From NCBI GenBank assembly GCA_028712695.1, contig JAQTQZ010000015.1, positions 1-64,000 of the forward strand: a DNA stretch of 64,000 nucleotides. Direction: 5' to 3'. Positions 9,203 through 17,387 of the stretch are shown here, in pieces. The stretch is from Methylovulum sp. GTDB taxonomy: Bacteria > Pseudomonadota > Gammaproteobacteria > Methylococcales > Methylomonadaceae. Both the position numbers and the translations under genes were made by a program. The notes beneath the pieces were generated by a model, which saw only the letters and a list, made by a program, of their open reading frames with translations, was not told the origin of the DNA and searched no databases. Position 1 is the stretch's first letter; the number at the start of each line of letters is the position of its first letter.

Positions 9203-9226
9203 ACGCGGGCACTTAAAAAGTGCGTT

Positions 9227-10063
9227 TTACAAGCACCGCAAATGGTCGACTGAGAGCAAGTCATAATAACGCCCTTGCACCAAATTAAAGCCGGTAGGCG
9301 CCACCACGAAGGCCTGCTCTTTATCATCCACCTGTTGCAAGATCGCCTGCCCGCCCACTAAGGTCACTAATTGTTTCAGGGACTTTAACGCCGACGGCCA
9401 AGTGATTTGAAAATCCAAATCGCTCTGGCCGGAACCTGGCGCGTGGATACGCAAATAATTGGGTGCCAACTTGGCGACAAAATCCACCAAACCATTCGCC
9501 GTGTACAAATGACCGACATTCAGCGCCAATTGGTAACCGTGTTGCCGGTAATTTTGTAAACCTTGGAGCAACTGCCCGTGGTGCAAGGCGTAATAGTGGT
9601 TAAGCGTGACCGAGATCACAACATTTTGCGTCGCCAAGCCACATTTTTCGATGATCTCCTCAAAGTACGCGCCGTGATTGCCTGCCACACCCAAAATATG
9701 GCGCGGCTCCACGTCCAAGAACAACACATTGCCCAAATGTGAAAAAGGCAAATAATTCAGCATGTGGACGGTGCGTGATAACCGGTCAAGGTTGATGATG
9801 GATTGAAAATCCACCGCAGAATTTAACGCCTCGCCCTGCGCTTGCAAAAACCCATCGGAAGGCGACACCTGCAATTGGGCGATATGTCCGGTCAATTGGT
9901 CAAGGCTATCTGCCGAGCGCACCGGCGTAAAAGCGCTGCCGATACGGATAGGCCCAAACAAACCACTGACGCGGTTGTTCTCCAAAATAAAGGGGCGAAA
10001 ACTGGAGTGGTGTTCCGCTTGGAAGCGGTCGTTAAAATGGTTGACTAACTGTTGTAATGGCAT
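9227..10063 (-). CDS. Degenerate EAL-domain-like protein
   Basis: A 278-residue soluble protein whose order of motifs follows the EAL phosphodiesterase fold: LFLDVEPRHI, then VVISVTLNHYYALHHGQLL, GYQLALNVGHLYTANGLVDF and LAPNYLRIHAPG. EAL enzymes hydrolyse c-di-GMP. Here the catalytic signatures are gone: no EAL triad, the DDFG-type loop reads NVGH and the lysine of the KID-type strand is replaced. It is therefore probably an inactive sensor or binding protein. It converges on cysA and diverges from the cysB-type gene with a 207-base shared upstream region, so a role in sulfur regulation is possible but unproven. Confidence 0.6.
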   Translation of the reverse strand: MPLQQLVNHFNDRFQAEHHSSFRPFILENNRVSGLFGPIRIGSAFTPVRSADSLDQLTGHIAQLQVSPSDGFLQAQGEALNSAVDFQSIINLDRLSRTVHMLNYLPFSHLGNVLFLDVEPRHILGVAGNHGAYFEEIIEKCGLATQNVVISVTLNHYYALHHGQLLQGLQNYRQHGYQLALNVGHLYTANGLVDFVAKLAPNYLRIHAPGSGQSDLDFQITWPSALKSLKQLVTLVGGQAILQQVDDKEQAFVVAPTGFNLVQGRYYDLLSVDHLRCL

Positions 10064-10270
10064 TTTGGTCTCCTAAAACCAGATCGTTATTAAATGGATT
10101 TCCACTAAAGGGCTGTGCTTGAAAAGTGCTAGCGCCCAGTTTTTTGTGGCCTAGACGCATAGTAAGCCTACGCACACTTTAGATAAAACGATATGATTAG
10201 ATTTTAATATCTAAAATACAGATATAAAGCCGATTGCCTTGCCACCCATTGAATAAACACAACAAAAATC

Positions 10271-11164
10271 ATGAATCTTAACCAAATCGAACTGCTGCGG
10301 GTATTGCAGGAAACCCAACTGAACTTGTCTAAAGCCGCTGATAAAATGCACGTTGTGCAATCGGCGGTCAGTAGGCAATTACAGTTGTTTGAAGAAGAAT
10401 TGGGTTCGCCCTTGTTTGAGCGTAGCGGTAAAAAACTGGTTGCACTCACGCCATTAGGCCTGCGGATAATGACCGAAGTGGCAACGATTTCCCAGGCAAA
10501 ATTGAACATCCAGACAATCGCGGCTGACTTTCTCGACAGCAACCAAGGCACCATCCATGTCGCCACCACCCATACCCAAGCGAAATATTTCCTGCCCAAA
10601 CCCATCCAACAATTCCGCAAGAAATATCCTGGCGTGAGGATTTATATGGTGCAGGCCTCGCCGGAGCAACTGATCCATCAGCTACACATCCATAAAGCCG
10701 ATATTGCCATCTGCACCGAAAAAGTCGATGGCGATTTTGATCTGGTCACCCAGCAATGCTACGAATGGCACCACAGCGCCGTCGTGCCTAAAGGCCATCC
10801 ATTATGTGACGGCGACATCAGCTACCAACGGCTGGCGGCTTATCCGATATTGACCTATAGCTTCGGCTTTACTGGCCGTTCCAACATTGAAACGGCGTTT
10901 AAGCAATCAGGTTGTGAGTTGGATATTATCCTCGCGGCGGCGGACACCGATGTGATAAAGACCTATGTCCGCATGGGAATGGGTGTCGGACTGATCGCAG
11001 GCATGGCTTATGACCCCGAACTCGACCACGATCTGACGGTGCGCGACCTGTCACATTTGATCCCGCGCTCGACCACCAAAATCGCCTATTTAAAACAGAA
11101 TTACCTGCCGTTATACAGCCAGCATTTTATTGAGGAATTATTGTTGGCGGCTAAGGATTATTGA
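10271..11164 (+). CDS. cysB: CysB-type LysR-family regulator
   Basis: A 297-residue LysR-type regulator. The N-terminal winged helix-turn-helix reads MNLNQIELLRVLQETQLNLS then AADKMHVVQSAVSRQLQLFE. The start of the effector domain has the CysB/Cbl signature ATTHTQAKYFLP. CysB senses N-acetylserine and switches on sulfate uptake and reduction genes. E. coli CysB has 324 residues, so this one is shorter and could also be Cbl-like. It lies at the end of the sulfate locus and reads divergently from the EAL-like gene; the intergenic region probably contains its own binding site. Confidence 0.85.
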   Translation: MNLNQIELLRVLQETQLNLSKAADKMHVVQSAVSRQLQLFEEELGSPLFERSGKKLVALTPLGLRIMTEVATISQAKLNIQTIAADFLDSNQGTIHVATTHTQAKYFLPKPIQQFRKKYPGVRIYMVQASPEQLIHQLHIHKADIAICTEKVDGDFDLVTQQCYEWHHSAVVPKGHPLCDGDISYQRLAAYPILTYSFGFTGRSNIETAFKQSGCELDIILAAADTDVIKTYVRMGMGVGLIAGMAYDPELDHDLTVRDLSHLIPRSTTKIAYLKQNYLPLYSQHFIEELLLAAKDY

Positions 11165-11193
11165 CCGGCATGACCGATGCTATCCGGCACGCC

Positions 11194-12201
11194 CTAAGAA
11201 GCCGGTATCAAGCCCCTAATAACGGCGGGCAAATCAGGTATCTCGCCATCGGTGATGAACACCAACCGGCCGCACCCGTCATCCCCTGCCCTTGCTGGCA
11301 TCCGGGCAGGCGGGAAAAGCGTCCCGATAGCGCCTTGCACACTCAGCGGCCCATTCTCATCAAGGGTATAAACCACCCCTTTTATGCGTAGCAATTGCGC
11401 CGGATAACGGCTTAGCAAGTTCTCCAGAATGGGTTTTAAGCGCTCCCACGCCAACGGCTGGTCAAGCTGTACGCTGAAACTGTGGAAACGGTGTTCAGGA
11501 ATCGATAGCGCATTTTTCAGCCGGTAGCGCTCCGGCTTAACAAAAGCCATTATCTCTGTCGGGTCGATAATTCCTTGAACCGCTTGTAAACGTATTGTTG
11601 CTGGAGCCAAGCGGTCCAATTGCGCCATCACCCTATTAACTTGCCCGGCTGCCGCCAAATCGGTTTGCGTGATGACCACCGTATCTGCCCAAGTCACTTG
11701 CGCCTGCGCTTCGGGGAAACGGCTTAACACCTGTTCGCCATGCACCGCCGACACCGTGGTAACCATCCCTTCCAAACGGTAACGCGCCGCCAACCAGCGC
11801 TCGCGTAGCAACGTGTCCAGCACCGGTTCAGGATTGGCAACACCGCTGGTTTCGATAAAAATCCGCCCAAATGGCTTATCCGGTTTGGCGTCCCACGCCA
11901 TCCGCAGGTTTTTTAACAACGGTGTTAACGAGCCAATCACCTGACAGCACAAACACCCGCCCGCCAACGTGCTTAACAAAATATTGTGTTCCCGAAGCAG
12001 TTGCGGGTCTATCGGCATACTGCCAAATTCATTGATGATAACGGCTGAATCTGGCGCGTGTGCCAGCAAGCGGTTAAGCAAGGTGGTTTTGCCGCTGCCT
12101 AGAAAGCCGCTTAGCAAGATTACTGGGATGCGATGGATGGGTTTGGCAGGGATATTCAATATAACTCCATAGTTTGCCTTATAATTTAAGCTAGAACGCA
12201 T
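11194..12201 (-). CDS. CobW/COG0523-family G3E GTPase (metal chaperone)
   Basis: A 335-residue protein with Walker A LLSGFLGSGKTTLLNRLL near residue 30, the metal-binding motif CLCC (GGCLCCQVIGSL) after about residue 80, the family element FIETSGVANPEPVLDTLL, and a C-terminal CobW_C-like domain. COG0523 proteins use GTP to load or move zinc, cobalt or nickel. The subfamily cannot be told from sequence context; its neighbours give no cobalamin genes. It converges with cysB (29 bases between stops). The annotated ATG at 12201 adds about 25 weakly conserved residues before IPVILLSGFLG. Confidence 0.85.
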   Translation of the reverse strand: MRSSLNYKANYGVILNIPAKPIHRIPVILLSGFLGSGKTTLLNRLLAHAPDSAVIINEFGSMPIDPQLLREHNILLSTLAGGCLCCQVIGSLTPLLKNLRMAWDAKPDKPFGRIFIETSGVANPEPVLDTLLRERWLAARYRLEGMVTTVSAVHGEQVLSRFPEAQAQVTWADTVVITQTDLAAAGQVNRVMAQLDRLAPATIRLQAVQGIIDPTEIMAFVKPERYRLKNALSIPEHRFHSFSVQLDQPLAWERLKPILENLLSRYPAQLLRIKGVVYTLDENGPLSVQGAIGTLFPPARMPARAGDDGCGRLVFITDGEIPDLPAVIRGLIPAS

Positions 12202-12718
12202 AAGGCGTCTAACAATAGCAAGTTTTTCAAAACGTCGCCATCCGCCTCAACAACTTGGCACAATTACCCAAAGCCATAACTACCTCCCCAAAGCCTAACC
12301 GATTAGAACATGATGACAGTTATCACTCCCCATTTACAAAACGCCCAAAATAATTACCAGCAAATTACCGAAAACATCAATCGGGCCAAAAAATAAGATT
12401 GACTGGGTTAATGGGATGCCATTTACAGGGTTTATCCGTCAATAAAAATAGAAAAATCTTAGTAGGTTAGGCAACGCTTTTCTGCCCAGCACAGGATTGC
12501 CCCATGTTTTTAGCTTTGCAAGCGGCAGACAAAAAAAAACGCCACAAAATACGACTGAGCATAGAAGCTAGGTTAAAGAAATGGTATAGTGAATGGGTCT
12601 GTTATCTAGGCAACTGTATAGCAGGTCACTAACAACTTATTGATAGTAAATAAGTTTCAATTAAACCCCAGTGCCGATAATTTAGCGGCATTAGCAGACT
12701 TCTTTATGGAGGACAGCA
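12202..12718. other. Non-coding stretch
   Basis: No ORF with coding character. It carries a word related to the 1316-1386 repeats (AGGCAACGCTTTTCTGCCCAG near 12471) and AT-rich DNA that should hold the promoter of the 59-residue membrane protein gene (TATAGT near 12585 could be a -10). Confidence 0.4.
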
Positions 12719-12898
12719 ATGAAAAACAAGCAAAATACGCTAACGCTTAACAAGTTTTATTGGGGACTGGCTATGTTCGTTCTTTCAACGAGCACGGTTT
12801 TGCTGGTCACAGATCCGTTTATCATGGCTGATGTGGGACTTATGGTTTTAGGCCTTTATCTGATGGTCACCGGCCTGCTATCGCGTAAGCTGGGATGA
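12719..12898 (+). CDS. Small two-helix membrane protein (59 aa)
   Basis: A short gene with an excellent ribosome-binding site (TGGAGGA, six bases before ATG). It encodes 59 residues with two hydrophobic segments, FYWGLAMFVLSTSTVLLV and VGLMVLGLYLMVTGLL, separated by TDPFIMAD, and a basic tail (SRKLG). No family recognised. It lies upstream of the peroxidase gene in the same direction but the iron-type promoter at 12985 separates them. Confidence 0.65.
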   Translation: MKNKQNTLTLNKFYWGLAMFVLSTSTVLLVTDPFIMADVGLMVLGLYLMVTGLLSRKLG

Positions 12899-12984
12899 TG
12901 TAAGCAACTAAAATATTGAACTTTATTGCTTTTGTTGTCTTGAGTTCTGCGGCGGCATTGAGCGGAAAAACTTCACATATTAAG

Positions 12985-13023
12985 TTGACAGGTATTTTTA
13001 TACAAATGATAATCGTTATCATT
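12985..13023 (+). promoter_or_regulatory. Promoter overlapping a Fur-box-like palindrome
   Basis: TTGACA (12985-12990), a 17-base spacer and GATAAT (13008-13013) form a near-consensus sigma-70 promoter. AATGATAATCGTTATCATT (13005-13023) covers the -10 and matches the Fur consensus closely, with one arm mismatch. Fur bound here would block RNA polymerase when iron is plentiful. The peroxidase ATG follows 49 bases later. Confidence 0.75.
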
Positions 13024-13071
13024 AACAAGCTATCTACCTATTTTCCTGACTATTTTTTAGGAGTTGCCCCC

Positions 13072-14331
13072 ATGCCCGCAAAAATGCCGCTTTCATTACT
13101 ACTGCTGTCCCTTTGTGCCATCGCTAATGCCCAATCAGGATTGACTGATGAACAACAACTAGGCAAGCGTCTTTATAACGACAAAAATTTATCGGCCAAC
13201 CGCAACCAAGCCTGTGCCAGTTGCCATAGCCTTAAAGTCGTGGACGGCAAAGCCCCCGCTTTTGTTGACCCTGATAATATCAAAAAAGGTACGCCAGTTT
13301 CCTTAGGTTCGATTGACTTTGCCACCGGTACGCTGAATGCACCGAGTGCAGCTTACGCAAAGTTTAGCCCGCCGTTCCACTGGAATAAAAAAGAGGGGCT
13401 TTATGAAGGCGGGCAGTTTTGGAATGGCCGTGCCAGTGATTTGGCGGAACAGGCTGGAAAACCGTTTTTAAATCCGGTGGAAATGGCGATGCCCAATAAG
13501 TGGGCGGTGGTCAGCCGTTTGAAAGAGGATACGGCATACATCAAGTTATTTTTCAAATTGTATCAGTTGGATTTGGCAGCCGTGCCACACATCAAAGACG
13601 CACAATTTTTGCAACCGACACCCGCTGCGGTTGATAGCATTTACCTCAAAATAACCCAAGCCATCGCAGCGTTTGAAAAATCATCCCTATTCAGTAAATT
13701 CAACTCTAAATTCGATTTTGTCTTGGCAGGAAAAACCCAATTCACCGCCCAAGAAGAACAAGGCATGAAATTGTTCAATGGCAAAGCGGGTTGTTCCGGT
13801 TGCCATATCAGCCAAGCAGTCTTAGATGGGCAAGGTGGTTTTGTGCCGCCGCTGTTCACCGATTTCACTTACGACAACATTGGTTTACCACAGAATGTGA
13901 AGATTCCCGGCAATCCAAGCCCCAATCTCGGTTTGGGCGGACGCAGCGACATTAGAAAATTGGATCCTGACCGGAAGGAATTGGGCAAGCATAAGGTCAT
14001 GACTTTGCGGAATATCGCCATCACACCGCCTTATGGGCACAACGGCGTGTTTGCCACGCTAGAACAAATCACCCGTTTTTATAACACCCGCGACACCTTA
14101 GGTTCTGTGCCGGACAATTCCAACCCCGATTTTAGCGTGTCGGGTTGGCCCAGGCCGGAAGTGGGCAAAAACGTCAATCATAATGAATTGGGCAATTTAG
14201 GATTGACGCCTGCACAAGAACAAGCCGTGGTGGCGTTTATGAAGACCTTAACCGATGATTATCCAGAATGGGGCAATGATCCGTTAATACCGCCAGGAAC
14301 ACCCTCGCCATTTGCCGATGGGAATAATTAG
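13072..14331 (+). CDS. Di-haem cytochrome c peroxidase (CCP/MauG family)
   Basis: A 419-residue exported protein. The start at 13072 gives a clear signal peptide (MPAKMPLSLLLLSLCAIANA) and has TAGGAG 13 bases upstream; the longer in-frame ORF from 12916 would include the promoter and is rejected. Two haem c sites are seen: CASCH near residue 48 and CSGCH near residue 240. TLRNIAITPPYGHNGVFATL, the region around the second haem ligand, is typical. The family reduces hydrogen peroxide in the periplasm with electrons from small cytochromes; MauG relatives oxidise proteins. The Fur-box-like promoter suggests induction by iron shortage, which is unusual for a haem-rich protein. Confidence 0.88.
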   Translation: MPAKMPLSLLLLSLCAIANAQSGLTDEQQLGKRLYNDKNLSANRNQACASCHSLKVVDGKAPAFVDPDNIKKGTPVSLGSIDFATGTLNAPSAAYAKFSPPFHWNKKEGLYEGGQFWNGRASDLAEQAGKPFLNPVEMAMPNKWAVVSRLKEDTAYIKLFFKLYQLDLAAVPHIKDAQFLQPTPAAVDSIYLKITQAIAAFEKSSLFSKFNSKFDFVLAGKTQFTAQEEQGMKLFNGKAGCSGCHISQAVLDGQGGFVPPLFTDFTYDNIGLPQNVKIPGNPSPNLGLGGRSDIRKLDPDRKELGKHKVMTLRNIAITPPYGHNGVFATLEQITRFYNTRDTLGSVPDNSNPDFSVSGWPRPEVGKNVNHNELGNLGLTPAQEQAVVAFMKTLTDDYPEWGNDPLIPPGTPSPFADGNN

Positions 14332-14480
14332 GAACCTTCGTAACAAGCAATGTTACTGGTGTTTTAAATGGCTTTTATCGTTGTACACAACTTTGTAGAC
14401 TGGACTGAGGCCGTCTGTGCTTTTAGGACTTTAATTCACGATCTGTCGAGTGTCGGCACATCGCTATTATTAATAGGCAT

Positions 14481-14520
14481 AAAAAACCGGCAACCCTTTT
14501 GAAGGGTTGCCGGTTTTTAA
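14481..14520. terminator. Bidirectional Rho-independent terminator
   Basis: AAAACCGGCAACCCTT and its complement form a 16-base stem with a three-base loop. A run of A precedes and a run of T follows, so it works in either direction. It probably ends the cytochrome peroxidase transcript. Confidence 0.85.
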
Positions 14521-14523
14521 AAT

Positions 14524-14847
14524 TTGGTGGTGGGGCAGTGCGGTGATGGTGCGGGCGATAACGCCAACGATGGGGATGGCGAACAACGCTTGTTGGACGC
14601 CAGTGACGGTTTGCTGTGGGAACATTCGGCCCCGAAACCGACCTTTTCATCCCGGTATGGCTTTCAACAGCCCAACGACGACAATAAAGGGCCGATAGGG
14701 GCAACCGGCAAGGAATGGTTGCTGTTGGTCGTGGCTTTGTACTTCTTGGCCGCTTTCGCCCGCCAACCGTTGTCACGCATGATTCTGGCGACCCGATGCC
14801 TACCGGCTAAGAGCCTGTTCAACATCTTCTACGAGCGTGTAAAATAG
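14524..14847 (+). pseudogene. Possible remnant of a membrane protein gene
   Basis: A 107-residue frame has GDGEQRLLDASDGLLWEHS, then TGKEWLLLVVALYFLAAFA, one clear membrane segment, and runs into the insertion-sequence end. It has no ribosome-binding site and the start is within the trailing arm of a terminator. It reads like the 3' fragment of a membrane protein, with the true stop lost. Low confidence; the family is unknown. Confidence 0.25.
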
Positions 14848-15020
14848 CGGGATGAGAAAAACTTACCCCAGTGACATAAGCCGGGAACAGTTCGGACAGG
14901 CCAAAGACCTGCTGGAACCAGCCCGCAAGAAAACCCGCCCGCGCACCGTTGATTTGTACGATGTGTTCTGCGCCATCCTGTACTTGTTGAAAAGCGGCTG
15001 CCAATGGCGGATGTTGCCCA
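14811..15020 (+). mobile_element. IS5-type insertion sequence remnant, left part
   Basis: From 14852 the frame reads [20 protein letters not shown], then [18 protein letters not shown] and [11 protein letters not shown], the N terminus of an IS5-family transposase (DUF4096-type). GAGCCTGTTCAACATC just upstream (from about 14811) looks like its left end. The reading breaks off after MLPS at about 15018 where integrase sequence begins. About 80% of the transposase and the right end are missing, so it is dead. Confidence 0.75.
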
Positions 15021-15281
15021 GTGGCTTCTGTTCCAGATGGTTATTTGATTCGTTCTAAATCTGGTGATCGTTTAACTGAATCTGGTTTTCAGACTCTTTG
15101 GCAACGTCTTATGGTTAAATTTGCCGATATGGGGAATATTCGGTTTACTTTTCATGATTTGAAGGCTAAGGGAATTTCTGACACTGAAGGCGATAAACAG
15201 GTTGCTTCTGGTCATCGTTCTTCTGCTATGGTTGATGTTTATAACCGTAAACCATCTTTGGTTTTGCCTTCTGGTGAATAA
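15021..15281 (+). pseudogene. C-terminal remnant of a phage-type tyrosine integrase
   Basis: The frame encodes about 86 residues: [20 protein letters not shown], then FTFHDLKAKGISD and VASGHRSSAMVDVYNRK. HDLK, GH and the final tyrosine (VYNRK) are the last three active-site elements of tyrosine recombinases; the catalytic arginine region is lost. Codons end strongly in T, unlike the neighbours, pointing to foreign origin. It ends 64 bases before the first att core and reads towards it, so it is probably the relic of an older, third element in the same tRNA site. Confidence 0.75.
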
Positions 15282-15310
15282 AGTTCTGGACAAACTTTTG
15301 GACAAGGCAA

Positions 15311-15342
15311 TAAAAAAGGCCTAGGTTTTCACCTAAGCCTTT
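15311..15342 (-). terminator. Terminator hairpin beside att copy 1
   Basis: AAAGGCCTAGGT and ACCTAAGCCTTT form a stem with a short loop, flanked by A on the left. Read on the minus strand this is a Rho-independent terminator with a U tail, like the tRNA terminator at 33007-33038. Each att copy carries such a hairpin. Confidence 0.7.
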
Positions 15343-15345
15343 GAA

Positions 15346-15396
15346 TTCTTTGGAGCTGGAGATGGGACTCGAACCCGCGACCGGCTGATTACAAAT
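15346..15396. repeat. att core copy 1 (left end of element 1)
   Basis: 51 bases identical to 22384-22434 and 33053-33103. The repeat is the 3' part of the tRNA-Thr gene including CCA, from TTCTTTGG to TTACAAAT. Downstream of the core the sequence departs from the tRNA (TAGC instead of CAGC), so this copy is not a working tRNA. It marks the left end of element 1; its integrase gene begins 159 bases to the right. Confidence 0.92.
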
Positions 15397-15473
15397 TAGC
15401 AAGCCTATGCTTTTATACACCCCTACCCTGTTTTAATAAGCACTATCTACCCTTTTATTTCAATTGGTTATGT

Positions 15474-15479
15474 TATAAT
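15474..15479 (+). promoter_or_regulatory. Putative -10 box for the element 1 integrase
   Basis: TATAAT in the context TGTTATAATAAATC, 76 bases before the integrase ATG. The same TGTTATAAT word occurs at 23942 in element 2. TTTCAATT upstream may hold a weak -35. Between it and the start lies GGGGTGG as ribosome-binding site. Confidence 0.45.
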
Positions 15480-15554
15480 AAATCAGACAGTCTTTGAAGG
15501 ACTTTTAAACAGTCTGCTTATTATATGCTTATTAATTTTTAGGGGTGGCGCACC

Positions 15555-16763
15555 ATGAAACTAACTAAAACCGTTGTCGGGAATTTTCCCTTTACCCAAA
15601 AGGGGCAAGTCTTTTATTGGGATTGTGAGCTTGCGGGTTTCGGTATGTATGTCGGGGCAAAATCAAAAACGTGGTGTGTCCAACAACGGATTGGCAACAA
15701 GACCAAGCGTGTGGTATTAGGCAAATACCCTACAATGACAGCCGAGCAGGCGCGAAACGCCGCCAAGAAAGCCATAGGCGAACTTGCATCAGGTATTGAT
15801 ACGGTGCAGGAAAAACGCGAGAGCAAAATAAAAGCCGTCACCTTGGGTGAAGTCTTTGCCGACTTTCTGAGTGCCAGACAGTTGAAACCCAAAACCGTGA
15901 AGGATTACACGGGCGTGATGAACAATATCTATGCGGATTGGCAAAAACTGCCCATTACCGACATTTCCCGCGATGCCGTGGAACGCCGCCATAAAAAAGT
16001 CGGTGAGGAACGCGGTGAAGCTTACGCCAACTTGGGGGCGCGTACCTTACGCAGTGTCTTGAACTATGCCAGTGCCAAATATGAAACGGGTAAAGGTGTA
16101 TCGATACTGCCCGACAATCCCGTTAAACGGATAAGCCAGACCCGCAGTTGGTACAGAGTAGAACGACGCACAGGCCATTTAAAACCACATCAATTATCAG
16201 CATGGTTTGAGGCCGTGTTAAGTATCGACAACGATACCATCAGGGATTACCTACTTTTCGTAATATTGACCGGATGCCGTAAGGATGAATCGGCAAAATT
16301 GCAATGGGCGGATGTTGACCTGATCGACAAAAGTTACATGTTACGTGACCCCAAAAACAAAAATCCGATTCAATTGCCGTTATCCGATTATCTGGTGGAC
16401 ATGTTAATAGCCCGAAAAGCAAAAAGTTCTAGCGCGTTTGTATTCCCTGGCGAGGGTGTAGGCGGTTATCTGGTTGAACCTAAGCGACAACTAGCCAAAG
16501 TCATCGAAAAAACAGACATGCCATTTTCGATGCACGACTTGCGCAGAACCTTCGTAACCATAGCTGAATCGTTAGATATTTCTGCCTATTCGGTCAAGGC
16601 ATTGGTGAACCACAAACAGGGTGAAGACGTGACCAGCGGCTATATCCAATTGACCGTTGAAAGGTTACGGCAACCCATGCAGGCCATTACTGATTTTATG
16701 CTGAAATCGGCTGGACTAAAGCAATCCGCCGAAGTTGTCCCGCTCAAACAAGCCAGAGGTTAA
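15555..16763 (+). CDS. int: Tyrosine integrase of element 1 (P4 type)
   Basis: A 402-residue site-specific recombinase. The N-terminal arm-binding domain reads KTWCVQQRIGNKTKRVVLGK and MTAEQARNAAKKAIGELASG, as in the DUF4102 domain of P4-type integrases; a core-binding SAM-like domain follows, then the catalytic domain with ILTGCRKDESAKLQW (Arg), SMHDLRRTFVTIAE (His-x-x-Arg), LVNHKQG (His) and SGYIQLTVERL (Tyr). All active-site residues are present. The gene lies just inside att copy 1, the usual place for elements that target the 3' end of tRNA genes. Confidence 0.95.
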   Translation: MKLTKTVVGNFPFTQKGQVFYWDCELAGFGMYVGAKSKTWCVQQRIGNKTKRVVLGKYPTMTAEQARNAAKKAIGELASGIDTVQEKRESKIKAVTLGEVFADFLSARQLKPKTVKDYTGVMNNIYADWQKLPITDISRDAVERRHKKVGEERGEAYANLGARTLRSVLNYASAKYETGKGVSILPDNPVKRISQTRSWYRVERRTGHLKPHQLSAWFEAVLSIDNDTIRDYLLFVILTGCRKDESAKLQWADVDLIDKSYMLRDPKNKNPIQLPLSDYLVDMLIARKAKSSSAFVFPGEGVGGYLVEPKRQLAKVIEKTDMPFSMHDLRRTFVTIAESLDISAYSVKALVNHKQGEDVTSGYIQLTVERLRQPMQAITDFMLKSAGLKQSAEVVPLKQARG

Positions 16764-16767
16764 TATC

Positions 16768-16998
16768 ATGACCATTAATTACCACGACATCATCACCATA
16801 GAACCGGGTAAACGTAGCGGCAAGCCTTGCATCAGAGGGCTTAGGATAACCGTTGACGACATCCTCGACTGCTTTGCGGCAGGGATGACCGAACAAGAGG
16901 TATTGGAAGATTACGACTACCTAACCCAAGACGACATAAGGGCCTGCTTTGCCTACGCCGCCGATAGGGAACGCCATAGCCGCGTGATTGCCGGATGA
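16768..16998 (+). CDS. DUF433 antitoxin
   Basis: A 76-residue protein with the DUF433 pattern: ITIEPGKRSGKPCIRGLRIT, then VDDILDCFAAGMTEQEVLED and LTQDDIRACFAYAADRE. DUF433 proteins are helix-turn-helix antitoxins. I chose ATG 16768, four bases after the integrase stop, because the conserved part begins there; the longer ORF from 16735 overlaps the integrase. The last bases overlap the toxin start (ATGA). Confidence 0.88.
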   Translation: MTINYHDIITIEPGKRSGKPCIRGLRITVDDILDCFAAGMTEQEVLEDYDYLTQDDIRACFAYAADRERHSRVIAG

Positions 16999-17327
16999 AA
17001 CTGTTATTCGACGAAAACCTATCGCCTAAAATGGTGGCGGCCCTCGCGGATGTGTTCCCCGATTCGGCACACGTTGACCGGATAGGTTTGGGCGGCGGTT
17101 CGGACGATGAAGTTTGGCGTTATGCTAAAAACAACGGCTTTATGCTGGTCAGCAAGGATTCCGATTTTTACGAAAAGAGCATCCTTTATGGACATCCCCC
17201 AAAAGTCATTTGGATAAGGCGCGGCAACTGCACCAACCGACAAGTTCAATTGCTATTGAGGAACAAGGTTGATGTTATTGCTGAGTTTTATCAAAACCAT
17301 GATGTTTCATTTATCAGCATCACTTAA
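16995..17327 (+). CDS. DUF5615 PIN-like toxin
   Basis: A 110-residue protein that begins MKLLFDENLSPKMVAALADV and continues GGGSDDEVWRYAKNNGFMLV then SKDSDFYEKS. The acidic residues in FDEN, SDDEVW and KDSDF match the Mut7-C/PIN-like fold of DUF5615, predicted RNases of type II toxin-antitoxin pairs with DUF433. It overlaps the antitoxin by four bases, so the two are translationally coupled. The pair probably stabilises element 1 or acts in defence. Confidence 0.88.
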   Translation: MKLLFDENLSPKMVAALADVFPDSAHVDRIGLGGGSDDEVWRYAKNNGFMLVSKDSDFYEKSILYGHPPKVIWIRRGNCTNRQVQLLLRNKVDVIAEFYQNHDVSFISIT

Positions 17328-17387
17328 ATAAAAATCGCAATAATTTCTTTAACGTCAGAAAAACCCGCATGTAATCGGGGGTGTGTG

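Noticed and set aside
9842..10048. ORFs opposite the EAL-like gene and other antisense ORFs
   Set aside because: They mirror the codon pattern of the real gene on the other strand and lack start signals.
11161..11391. 76-residue ORF after cysB
   Set aside because: It lies antisense within the CobW-family gene, which has clear conserved motifs.
12916..13071. Longer start of the cytochrome peroxidase
   Set aside because: It would translate through the promoter and the Fur-box-like site, and the signal peptide begins at 13072.
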